From Phlebiopsis flavidoalba (lineage: Eukaryota > Basidiomycota > Agaricomycetes > Polyporales > Phanerochaetaceae): a stretch of 64,000 nucleotides of DNA. The notes beneath the pieces are model-generated. The model had not been told where the DNA came from, did no database searches, and worked only from the letters and a program-made list of their open reading frames with translations. The stretch covers positions 1,302,001-1,366,000 of the forward strand of contig JAOCPU010000002.1 in NCBI GenBank assembly GCA_035772785.1, read 5' to 3'. Of this stretch, positions 54,986 to 64,000 are shown piece after piece. The stretch's first letter is position 1. Every line of letters begins with the position of its first letter. The position numbers and the translations under genes are program-made.

Positions 54986-56160
54986 ATGCGTTTCTTCTCT
55001 TCTGCCGTGCCCCTCCTTCTTCTCGGCCAGCTGACCGTGGCCCTGCCCCTCTGTTTATGCCGAGCTGGGCGGGTGGGGCAGCTCGAGGTAAGCTCCGTTC
55101 TACCCAGGATCTCCCGCCCGTCCGCTAAGTGCCTTCCTAGGCTGTCAATCCCATTACATGCCGAATTATGGGCTACGAGATTACGAACCCACAGCAGGCC
55201 CTCGCTGACGTCCAGAGCGGCGCGTTCCAACTGTCTTCCGGCCAGAGCCCCGCAGAATTCGAGAAAACTCCTCCGTCAATGCATCGCGGCCTGGCGGTGG
55301 CTCTGGGCGCACGAAACAACTTTGCCCGACCCTCGGGCTCAAGCAACGGTGGTGGAGGAGATGGAGCCGACGCCGCTGTGTACGAGGGCTCTCCGTACCC
55401 AGGCTCGACCAACAATGTCGCGACGGGAAAACTCTGCCACCCCTGCTCCCTCTGCTCCCGCGGACGCCCAGCCACACCCGTCAATCCACCACCCGCTTCT
55501 GGCACTAACCAAGCCGCCCGATTTTCTACTGGAGATGGAGGCGAGGGTGCGACGGGCGGAGACTCTACTACCGCAAACGGCCAGCGCTACGCCTGGCCCC
55601 CAGAGCTCTCCCACCTCTAACGCAGACGATGCGGCTGCTTCACCCTCTCATGCAGACCCTCTGACGCTGCTGCCATCTCCCTCGCCCGCTGCGCCTCCTG
55701 CAAGCTCGCCTGTCCCCGCCGCCGCGTCCGCATCAACCGACCCTTCGGCCAACTCGGGCTCACGGTGCTGGCTCTGACCCTTCGTTTCAACCTTCAGCTG
55801 CTCGGGACTAACAACGCGGCGAACCGGTAAAGACAACAACGCCGACAACGGCTCTGGGGATGCTACATCTCCTTACGCTCCATACGACGGCGTCACGGAC
55901 GCTAGCAGCAACAACGACAGTGCCAACTCGACCCATCGTGGCGGCAGCGGCGACAAGAACTCGAGCAAATGCGACGGTTGTAGCGTGTCTTACGGATGTT
56001 ACATCCCCTCTTGCCTTGGCTTACGGCACCCGAGCTGGGCGCGAACGGATTAACGAACGGGAAAACCGTCGGCTGTCAGAGTGGTGATGTCAGTGCGTGC
56101 GTCGACCTCGGAAACGCGCTGAGCACTGCAGGTCCATGGCTGTATGTATATAAAAAAAAC
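54986..56160 (+). CDS. Secreted Ser/Gly/Pro-rich protein of unknown function
   Basis: ATG 54986 follows a T/C-rich leader. The product starts MRFFSSAVPLLLLGQLTVAL, a clean signal peptide with likely cleavage after A-L-P. An intron from 55089 leads into YEITNPQQALADVQSGAFQL (about 55175-55230). The remainder, in changing frames, is low-complexity: Ser, Ala, Pro, Gly and Asn blocks to about 55790, then an Asp/Asn/Ser-rich part and a Cys-containing end (KCDGCSVSYGCYIPSC, about 55968-56015), with LGNALSTAG near 56113. It is probably extracellular or wall-associated. No catalytic or binding domain recognised. A hydrophobic end or GPI site was not seen. Confidence 0.5.
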
Positions 56161-56497
56161 CTCTATGCACTGTATGGATCATATGCATTGAGTTACCATA
56201 TCTCCTTCTCAATGTGTACACATGAAACATAATCAATGGGCGGTCCATGGCGCATGAGAGAGTCAATGTAAATACGAGTCGGAGAGTCTAGACTCCCAAC
56301 ATACGGGCGCGGTAGAGCGCTTGGGCGTCTACGGTGACTTTCACTCCGCTAGACGATGCCAGCTCTCAGTTTCACGTCTTTCTCTTCGCCGTCTTCATGT
56401 TCTACCCTCCATACCCATAGCTGCCTGACTATACTACCTTCATTACTTACTGCCTCATCTCTGGAGCTCAAACGACACGACACGTCTCTCATAGATC

Positions 56498-58255
56498 ATG
56501 GACGACTCTACCCTGCGCGACGAAATCGCCTTCTCCGTCAACTTTCCTCTCCCCTTTCGCGTCCTGTTCCTCGGCGGCTACCCTGGGCATACTCGGCTGG
56601 GCCACGAACCTGCACGGCTCCTTCTGACCGCGCTCGGGTCTCGACGCCGCCTCCGCCGCTCGAACTGAGCACACAACACCGCGCACCGCCTCTCCTCCGC
56701 GCCGAGCACGCCGCTGCCCACCACCACCGCGGGCTGGAAACTCGAAACGTTCGCGCACCACCGCGGCGCTGCACGCGCCCGTTGTACCGGCGTTCGCGGC
56801 GCAGTACGCGGGCGCGCTGCTGCTCGGGTGGGGCCGTGTACCGCCACGCGGCGGCGGGCGACGTCGAGCTCGCGGACGTGTACAAGTTTGTGCCGGGCGT
56901 GCTGATGCTGGCGCTGCTGATGGTGCTCGTGTGTCCGCTCGGTATCTTTGGGCGGCGAGAGCGCGACAAGTTTCTGCAGTGCGTGCCCTCCCCGTCTGTC
57001 GCTCATCGCGTGTTTTGTGCTCATGGAGCGTAGCGCGGTGCGCCGCTGTTTGTTTGCGCGCAGCCGGGTATTCTTTGCGGATGTCGTTGTGTGCGCGGAT
57101 ATCTTCACGTCGTTTGCGAAGGTGGCTCGGGGACGTGTGGTTGTCGATATGCATGATCCTCCCTGGGGGCAGTCTCATGTATCCCCCGCCGCAAACAGCA
57201 TGGGCTCGCGCGCTGGATTCTGCCCACTCTTATGAGGTACGTGACGCTAGGCTCTGTATATGCGCCATAATGACTGATGTATGCGCGGCGGTCGTAGTCT
57301 ACCGTACGCTGTACGTTTCCGTCAGTGTCTGGTGGAATACTACTTTACGTCGAGCCAAAGCAAACGGCCGTTATATAATGCGATCAAGTACGCGACGTCG
57401 TTTCCCGGATATTTCTGTCGGCCGCGCAGAGGCAGGTCGTGCAGGACCCGGAGATGACAGATCCTTGCAGAGACGGGGGTGTGGTTCAGTGGGCATCCGC
57501 CTCTTCAAGCTGTGGTGCGTTGGTCGTGTGCACCGCATATAGTCAGCTGAAGTTTTTTTGGTTCTTCCTTTTCTTAGGCTGCTATCTGCACTGATCAATT
57601 CTCTCTATTCGTTCTGGTGGGATTGTCACGTTTGATTGGGGGATTCGATCTATTAGTCCAAGGAGCGGAAGCACAGCCCGCACCGCGCCATATTCACCTC
57701 CGAGACCACTCGTGCTGCCGCGCCTTCATTCACGTTCCTCGACACTTGTCCCAATCACGACCCAGAAGACGTCTCGAAAGCTTTACTGGAAGAGTCGCAA
57801 CATTACGAAGCCGAAGCCCCGGCAAAACGCTACCCATACGGACTTCGCCCCGTCCTGCTCCGTCCCGCTGCCTGTCTACCCAATTCGCGATCCTAATCGA
57901 CTTGATCCTACGGCTCACATGGTCCGCGCGAAAAGCTCTCGAGCCACCGCTGCCACTTCCTTCATCGACGAGGACCGCGACGATCTTCTTCGTCGAGCTC
58001 GCAGAGATGATGCTCCGCCGCTGGAGGTGGGTCTTCCTGCGCGTCGAGTGGGAGGTCGTCCGCGAGAGCGCGAGGTCCCGCGCGGGCCTCCCGCCCGGCG
58101 CACGCGTGCGCACAGGCGCGCGCCGGATATCGCGAGCGACCCACGAGCACGGTCGATTGCGGAGTTTCGGAGATGCTCGGCGTCGCGCCCCCGTCCGCGT
58201 GGTCGCGAGCCGGAGGAGGAGCGCAGCGGCGCGGAGTCGATGGAGGCGCGATTGA
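56498..58255 (+). CDS. EXS-domain protein (Erd1/Xpr1-like membrane protein)
   Basis: Multi-pass protein with the C-terminal EXS domain shared by Xpr1 phosphate exporters and the Golgi protein Erd1; without an SPX domain it is more like Erd1, linked to Golgi phosphate and glycosyltransferase retention. ATG 56498 gives DDSTLRDEIAFSVNFPLPFR, with GILGWATNLHG in a shifted frame. Next come VDVYKFVPGVLMLALLMVLV (about 56873-56935) and CPLGIFGRRERDKFLQ. The EXS core is SRVFFADVVVCADIFTSFAK then LGDVWLSICMILPGGS (about 57062-57170); the exon end is RWILPTLM. After an intron come VYRTLYVSVSVWWNTT-region pieces, IKYATSFPVIFLSAAQRQVV (about 57385-57440) and LWCVW. ILIDLILRLTWSA (about 57890-57930) and FFVELAEMMLRRWRWVFLRVEWE (about 57987-58055) complete it. 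Several frame shifts; stop approximate. Confidence 0.8.
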
Positions 58256-59759
58256 GCCCCGACTGGTGCCCTGGCCGGACTCTCTGCGAGACAGAGACGG
58301 GAGGGGCGGTGATGGGGCCTACCTGTAGTATAGGTGAGGACTCTACCCGCACGTCGCGCGCCCGCGCCTCAGCACTAACGTCGGCTCCGCGACCCTGGTC
58401 CCTTAGTCATAATATTAGTACCCTGGTACCGAAGAGAATGCATAAGATGCTGCCGCATGCCTTCTTTTCACATCGCGCCCTTTGCGTTCCTCCGCTTCCT
58501 GTCCACGGCCTCGGTCATAAAGCACCTGCCACGGCCCGCGCAGGCAGCGCGCGACGTCATGGCAGGCAGGAATAGAACCTGTGCACACTGTGGCGGGCCC
58601 CGGGGCGGGCTTGGGGATCGTGCCTTGCGAATCTGATCGCCGACTCCACTGAACTATGTGCTACCAGGGTCACTAAGGAGAAGCAAGAAGATCCGCCCAT
58701 TTGCAGTGCCGTCCCCGGCGTGGACAGTAATCATGTCGGGATACGAGACGAACGAGAGTCGCCACTGCCCCGTCCTTCCTTCTGCTCGAGTAATACTCAT
58801 GAACCGTGCGACAGTGCCTATTATTGCTGTCCCGACCTGTGAAAACGCTGGAGCTTATTACGCGAAAAGCTGGGATGGAAGGCAAGTGCCACTACAAATA
58901 CGTGGTCGTAGTCCGCGGGCTTGACTAACGATGAAATGCATAGGGTCAACGCGGAAACGCGGAAAGAGAAAGCGTGCTAGAATCGCCGTCTCACCACTTT
59001 GGTGGCCGCGCTGCGGGGAATAGCGATCAAGAGCGTGGTCGTTATGCGAACTTGCCCGTTCCAGGTCAGTTGTTCGGAAGCCGCTCGTGTACTTATTCGG
59101 TCTCCCTCGTCTCGACACGGTCCCGGGAAGCGTGTTCGTAAGCCCCTGGCTTGGGACGACGCGCAGCCGTTCGCGTGGGATGGGCTTCGGGGGGTCCTAT
59201 TCAGGACCTCAGTCTCCATGGGCGCTTCGAGGCCTCCCGTTAGGTGTTCCGCTGTGGGTGGCGTCCCCCTACGGGTAGACAGGAATATCCCCCCCTCAGA
59301 AATTCGTTCTTCAAAATCCAACAATTCGCAGTCCAGAAAAATGTTCAACGGCCTAGGATGTTTTGCCTACGTCGGGTTGCCCAGGTTCAAGACCAAATGC
59401 TCCCTGCCCGGCATTTTGCGGTCAAAGGACGAACACGGAAACAGTCGCTTGAAACACCGGACGGGGACATCAAACCCCCTTCCAAATTTGGATGCGACTA
59501 CTAACCTTCTGGCGGCTGCAGTTGCCTCGACTTGGGGTGGGCCACCACCCCCAACCCGAGCTGAAAGAGTTCGGCCAAGAGATGGGATTCCCACGCAATA
59601 TCGTGCTTCCGCCTACTCCACTACGGGCTAGCTGCATTCTGGGGACGTGCCGTACACATGCCGGCTCTCGTCTCTATCAGAGCACGTTTGCTTGTCACCT
59701 TGTGCACAGAGACGCACTATCCGAAGACACTAGCAAGGAGCTGATCCTCGTCTGCTATG
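58256..59759. other. No gene recognised
   Basis: Follows the EXS gene and precedes the formate dehydrogenase promoter. A plus-strand frame at 58999-59631 is open but Arg/Pro/Ser-rich without motifs, and parallel frames on both strands are of similar quality, so none is called. Confidence 0.3.
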
Positions 59760-59766
59760 TATATAA
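59760..59766 (+). promoter_or_regulatory. TATA box (TATATAA) of formate dehydrogenase
   Basis: TATATAA lies about 110 bases upstream of ATG 59873, followed by a T/C-rich leader, suggesting strong transcription. Confidence 0.6.
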
Positions 59767-59872
59767 GGAGGCCGTGTCTCTCTCCGTTGTGTTCATCACC
59801 AGTTTCTCAGATCAATCTGCCACTTTCCCATCCAACCAACAACCTACCCACCGTTTCTCCCATATCGACAAC

Positions 59873-61640
59873 ATGTTCGCGATCAGTGCTCGCACCGGTG
59901 CCATTCAGGCCAGGTTGGTCATTGGTTCCAAATCGCGCGCGCACACCCTGAACTAATTCAACGCGTCTCATCAGTTTCCGCAATGCCGCGTCCTTCAACA
60001 ACCAGGCCTCTCGGGCATGAAGATCGTGGCCATCCTTTACAAGGGTGGCGAGGCTGCCAAGTCAGGAAGGCCTCGTCTCCTCGGCCGGTTGAGAACGAAG
60101 GTGGTGCAACTTACGAGCGGACGCGTTCCGCTCTCAGCCTCTAAATGTTGCACATTCCAGCTCGGTATTCGTTTCTTGGCTCGAGTCTCAAGGTCACGAA
60201 TACCTTGTCAGTGGACGACAAGGAAGGCCCCGCCAACAGCTTCCTGCAACAAGAACATCGTCGATGTATGTCTGCCGAATTTGTAGTTGGACATGGGTCC
60301 TCAACACGCTTTGCCAGGGCCGATATTGTCACCCGGGGGGACACATGAGGAGACACCAGAGAAGGGGACGCCTTTTCCACCCTGGGTACCTCACTCAGGA
60401 GCTTCTAGACAAGGTACCGGCGTTTGTGTCCGAAAAAAAGTCATGGGTCGATGATGGAAATTACATGTGATGTATGCATTTGATGTAGGCCAAGAACCTT
60501 AAGCTCTGTGTCACCGCCGGTGTCGGTTCTGATCACGTTCGACCCCCTGAAACGCTGCTGCTGCAAGGGGTGACTTGAGGTCCTCGAAGTCACCGGTTCC
60601 AACGTCGTCTCCGTTGCAGAGCATGTGATCATGGAGCATACTCCTGCTTGTGAGGAACTTCGTCCCCGCTCACGGAGGTTCGTGTACTTCCATGTGCTCT
60701 TTGTCAAATTCAGCTCACATGCGTCCTCAGATGATTGAGCGTGGAGAGTGGCAAGTATCCGACATCGCTCGCAATGCGTAATGACCTCGAGGGCAAAGGT
60801 TGTCGGTACTATCGGTGCATGTTGGCACGCAGGTTGGCTACCGCGTTTTCCGTCCAACGTCTCCAAAACCCTTAACAACTGCAAAGAGTTCCTCTACTAC
60901 GACTACAACGGACTGTCGTCACCATCAAGGTCACCCGCGCGGAATGCTGAGAGCTGAGAAGAGGCTGTCGGTGCCCGCCGTGTCGAGGACTTGGAAAGAC
61001 TTTGTTTCTCAATGCGATGTCCGTCACCATCAATGCGCCTCTCCATGACGTTACCACTGCGTGCCTCATCAAAACGCGCCGACCTTACTCAACGCACTTC
61101 AAGAAGGTTGCCTGGCTCGGTACGCATCTCCCGTAATCACTAATAATAACATGAGAAACAAATAACACATCATCGCATAGTCAACACCGAGCCCGATGGC
61201 GGCCATCTGCAAGCGCCCGAGGACTGTTGACCTAACTTATCGACAGCCGCCGTGAAGAGCGGCTCAGCTCAACGGCTAGCGCCGTGCGACGGTCTGGGGA
61301 AGCGTGTCCGGCCCGGCCGCCGCAAGGACCGCACCTCGTGGGCTCTACATTAGAGAACCCCCTCAAAGCGGCGGTAACGTCTGGCATGGGTGGCCCCTCT
61401 ACTCGGCCGGCACCACCCTCGACGCACCACCCCAGCTCCGTTACGCGTCCGGCACGAAGCAGATCCTCGAGAACTTCTTCAACACAAGCCTCAGGAGCCG
61501 GCAGAACATCATCATTGCTAAGAGTGAGTGCCTTCTATTGACAGGGACGAGTCGACTATGGTACTGTGACTTAAAGTTTGCAAGAGGGATACGTCACACC
61601 TAAGGCCTACGTGCCAACGGGTAAAAAGCGCACTAGATTC
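59873..61640 (+). CDS. NAD-dependent formate dehydrogenase, probably mitochondrial
   Basis: Oxidises formate to CO2 with NAD+; important in fungi degrading oxalate and methoxyl groups. The first exon MFAISARTGAIQA, an intron (about 59914-59973) and FRNAASFNNQASRA form a mitochondrial presequence. Mature start MKIVAILYKGGEAAKS (60016). Then RPRLLGTVEN-type (shifted), VSDDKEGP-NSFL (about 60195-60250), FHPGYLTQELLDK (about 60373-60412), AKNLKLCVTAGVGSDH (about 60489-60535) and VTGSNVVSVAEHVIM (about 60590-60635). VRNFVPAH, MIERGEWQVSDIARNA (about 60730-60780), DLEGKVVGTIGA (GxGxxG start), GYRVF, ARRVEDLKDFVSQCDV and AWLVNT follow. Near the end, YSAGTTLD (about 61400-61424), RYASGTKQILENFFN (about 61439-61484) and after an intron GYVTPKAY. 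The residue before YS-GTTLD, catalytic His in the family, reads CTC (Leu). Many frame shifts. Confidence 0.88.
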
Positions 61641-62799
61641 TGTCGCCCACTTTGCACTGTACAACATCCATTGTGTAGTATTATATCAAATTCGTAATGC
61701 AATCCTGACACAAATCTGCTGAGGTCTGGTATTCTGAAAGCTCAACGACATATGCAGTTGCGCAACCGCTCTGGGCTGGCATGGAGGTTGTTGAGGAACG
61801 AGAGCGATGCGATTGGAGGAAGCCATTGGCGGGATGCTTGGTGCTGGCTAAATAAATATCTCGGAGGCACTTTGTGTAACAACTATGGATGACAATGGGT
61901 TATATATGAGGACGTGCCGTAGTCATGACTCTCAAAGTCTCGCTGGGCTATTTGTCGTTCATTTTGAATGGAAGGGGTAAAGTGGGAGAGGGCTGTCCAA
62001 TAGATCTGATAGGATGGCCTGTCGTGAGGCGGATCGTTCCGAATATGCCCTCTATCTGCGGGGCCTATTTTTCTTGAGAGTACGTGGGCTCCTCAGATGT
62101 CGCTCGATCGTTCGCCACTGAAGAAATGTAGGTCCAATGGTGGCTCCCTAGGTTACCAACAAGCCCGCATTGGCGGGTTGGGTGTGATTTTTCGCGTAAG
62201 ATAGGTATAAATGATGAGCTTTAGCTTTTGCGTGCGGCGCGGTTGGTGCGATGGCTCCGATGTTGCTTGAAGCTGGGCATAACCAATGCGAATTGGAGAT
62301 TGCAACGAGTCTGTTGTGCAATGTCAAAGCTGTCCTATTGTAGCGGAGCATGTGGGAGATCACTTACGCGTTTCTGTCTGGCGTCTATGCGCTTCCAAAG
62401 TTCACTAGTGCCTATCTTAGTTTGTGAGTCTGTGAATATGTTAGCATAGCCGCAGTCTAAGATGATGAGGGTTGGTTACTTGGGCAGAATTGAGGCCGGA
62501 TAGTAGCGACTCAGTCCCTGACAGTGCAAGGAAGACTCTGGAAATCGAAAGGGTCATCTCATAAGATACTTAGGTCCAGTTATTTAGCCGAGTCTTACAA
62601 GGAGGAATATAGTACCTATAGGAAGCGGTTGATAAGCCATGTTATATATAGTGAAGGCATATGGGGGGCTGAGCCTTCTCGCAGAATAAGACTGCCGAGT
62701 TGATGTGCGGACATCTTCCTTCTCGAGAATTGATTGTGCGAATCTTGCGAAGCTTCAGCAGAACCACTGTCAATACTATAAACCTTCCACCTAGTGTGT
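61641..62799. other. No gene recognised
   Basis: 3' flank of formate dehydrogenase, then AT-richer sequence. The right-hand part may hold the last exons of the minus-strand DUF6533 gene, which I could not read. Confidence 0.3.
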
Positions 62800-63737
62800 G
62801 TGTGACGCTGCGAGGCTAGCCCAGACTGGTATATACCTGATTTATTAACTTCAATAACTCATGGTCGCAGTAAAGAACTCACGGGTGGCTAAAACGCGAG
62901 TTACGGTCATAATTTGCTCACATTTTTTAAACTATACATAAGACGACTCACAATCCATTCGGCTATTTTAGTCTTTCCAATACTCTCGTAGTCACTGCCT
63001 GCCTGACCACAGCCCATGAAAGGTGGCGGTATTGCTTGGAAGTAAAGGCTCCAGTCATAAATCTTGCCACCCGAAACGTCACATGGAGCCATCCATATCA
63101 TGTAAAAAACCACACTTACTACGCTCGCAAGTGGTTTGAGAAGTCCGATAGAAAGAACAACGAAGGACAGTGACACATCGGCCCCCAGAGATGGCGTAAA
63201 CGCGAAAGCAGCAGAGATACTGAGAGTTATTGGCTCGGTAAGACCAGCGGATACGAAATCGCATAACTAGACTTTGAATTACCTGAAATACTAATATAAA
63301 GCCCTACGGTGCAGGCTTCGCTTATCCTCCAGACCACCATGCAACTATACGAGTAGCGTTAGTTACATTTATTCGTCGTCAATGGACGCTTAGCCGGATG
63401 GCGCTCACTCCTATCAACAATTCGTTAGTCATGTTGATATGCTGTGTCAACAAACATGGTCAACCTACGTAGTCGGCAACGTATTCAAGGTATCCACTCC
63501 AGTTACACCATTGGATAAAACGTAGGCCCCGGTTCACGAAAGTCATATACCGAGATACGCAGAATATAATCGTAGCCACGGATAATGGACGGCTCCAGAT
63601 AGTCCTGACTTCCCGGGAAAAACTTAACAGATAGTGATAGAAGAAAAGGACTGCAACGTGAATGTTAGAAGGATTTCGTCTGATAGAGGTGCATTATGAC
63701 ACTTGCCTGTGGCTACAATCTCAAAGTAATCTGGCAT
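62800..63737 (-). CDS. DUF6533 multi-pass membrane protein, copy 3
   Basis: ATG 63737 gives MPDYFEIVATGK before a GT donor near 63705. The next exon carries the family block: VLFFYHYLLSFSREVRTIW (about 63648-63595), then SVATIIFCVSRYMTFVNRG (about 63580-63530). Further along, FRVYAISGG (about 63205-63180), DVSLSFVVLSIGLLKPLASVV (about 63180-63115) and FYMIWMAP appear. The loop segment YFQAIPPPFMGCGQAGSDYE (about 63045-62985) matches FGCGQ in copy 1. The C-terminal helix could not be located, so the lower boundary is a guess. Function unknown, as for the other two copies; it is on the opposite strand and 33 kb away from them. Confidence 0.6.
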
Positions 63738-64000
63738 AAAGGCTACCGGCTGTGAATATTTGTATATCATTGGCGTGGATTATGGAGTCTCACAGTGTTT
63801 GGTCAGTTGCCTCTAGGGGCAGCCTGGTGGGTGAGGTTCCAGCCTGAGCCATGATCACGGATCCACCGTGAGCCTAGACATCGCGCTCGTTCGCCGTAAC
63901 GCGACTTTATACTACCAGATTGAACCGGCGCTGGCACCCGGCAGGCCCATCGTTGTTCATCTCCTAGGCAGTGCCATAGCAGCACGATATGCTCGTGCGG

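Noticed and set aside
1..64000. CRISPR arrays, bacterial operons, insertion sequences or integrated virus
   Set aside because: No regularly spaced direct repeats, no ribosome-binding sites before starts, no transposase, reverse transcriptase or capsid motifs seen; introns and TATA boxes throughout indicate nuclear eukaryotic DNA.

Overview
The window looks like nuclear DNA of a filamentous basidiomycete (Agaricomycetes, quite possibly Polyporales). The genes are cut by many short introns of about 50-65 bases with GT..AG ends. tRNA genes carry introns. A U2 snRNA is present. Several families are characteristic of mushroom-forming fungi: DUF6533 membrane proteins, TPR-CHAT proteins, a POIA-type I9 inhibitor and an HSP9/HSP12 stress protein. 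All calls come from reading translations and splice sites by eye; no search was run.

Layout. 1-9.4 kb: poorly resolved DNA with a possible membrane protein, an intron-containing tRNA-His, a compact five-exon I9 protease-propeptide-type inhibitor (2543-3020) and, facing it, a large broken TPR-CHAT peptidase-like gene (3314 to about 6660, minus). 9.4-18.3 kb: a broken secreted beta-trefoil lectin-like gene, a conserved unnamed protein (minus), a decayed partial copy of a RING-finger membrane protein and the fuller RING-H2 gene itself. 18.8-25.6 kb: HSP12-type protein, a dispersed NAD(P)-dependent epimerase-like gene, U2 snRNA (minus) and a Vip1-type RRM protein. 26.4-30.1 kb: two tandem DUF6533 membrane proteins. 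30.2-35.5 kb: divergent splicing factors SLU7 (minus) and SR140/U2SURP (plus) with an intron-containing tRNA-Leu between them. 36.5-61.6 kb: a GC-richer stretch with mostly core genes: Mkk1/2-type MAP kinase kinase, RACK1/Cpc2, nucleoside hydrolase, FucP-type sugar transporter, an unnamed conserved protein, bZIP factor, secreted Ser/Gly/Pro-rich protein, EXS-domain protein (Erd1/Xpr1-like) and NAD-dependent formate dehydrogenase. 62.8-63.7 kb: a third DUF6533 gene on the minus strand.

Almost every recognisable protein, including single-copy essential ones (SLU7, SR140, RACK1, MAPKK), is interrupted by one or more 1-2 base frame changes while motif order and splice sites are intact. The simplest reading is uncorrected long-read indel error, so 'broken' must be judged gene by gene. 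Gene ends are therefore approximate. The most interesting candidates are the adjacent inhibitor/CHAT-peptidase pair, the splicing-factor neighbourhood, the structured element inside a RACK1 intron, and the decayed RING-gene copy.
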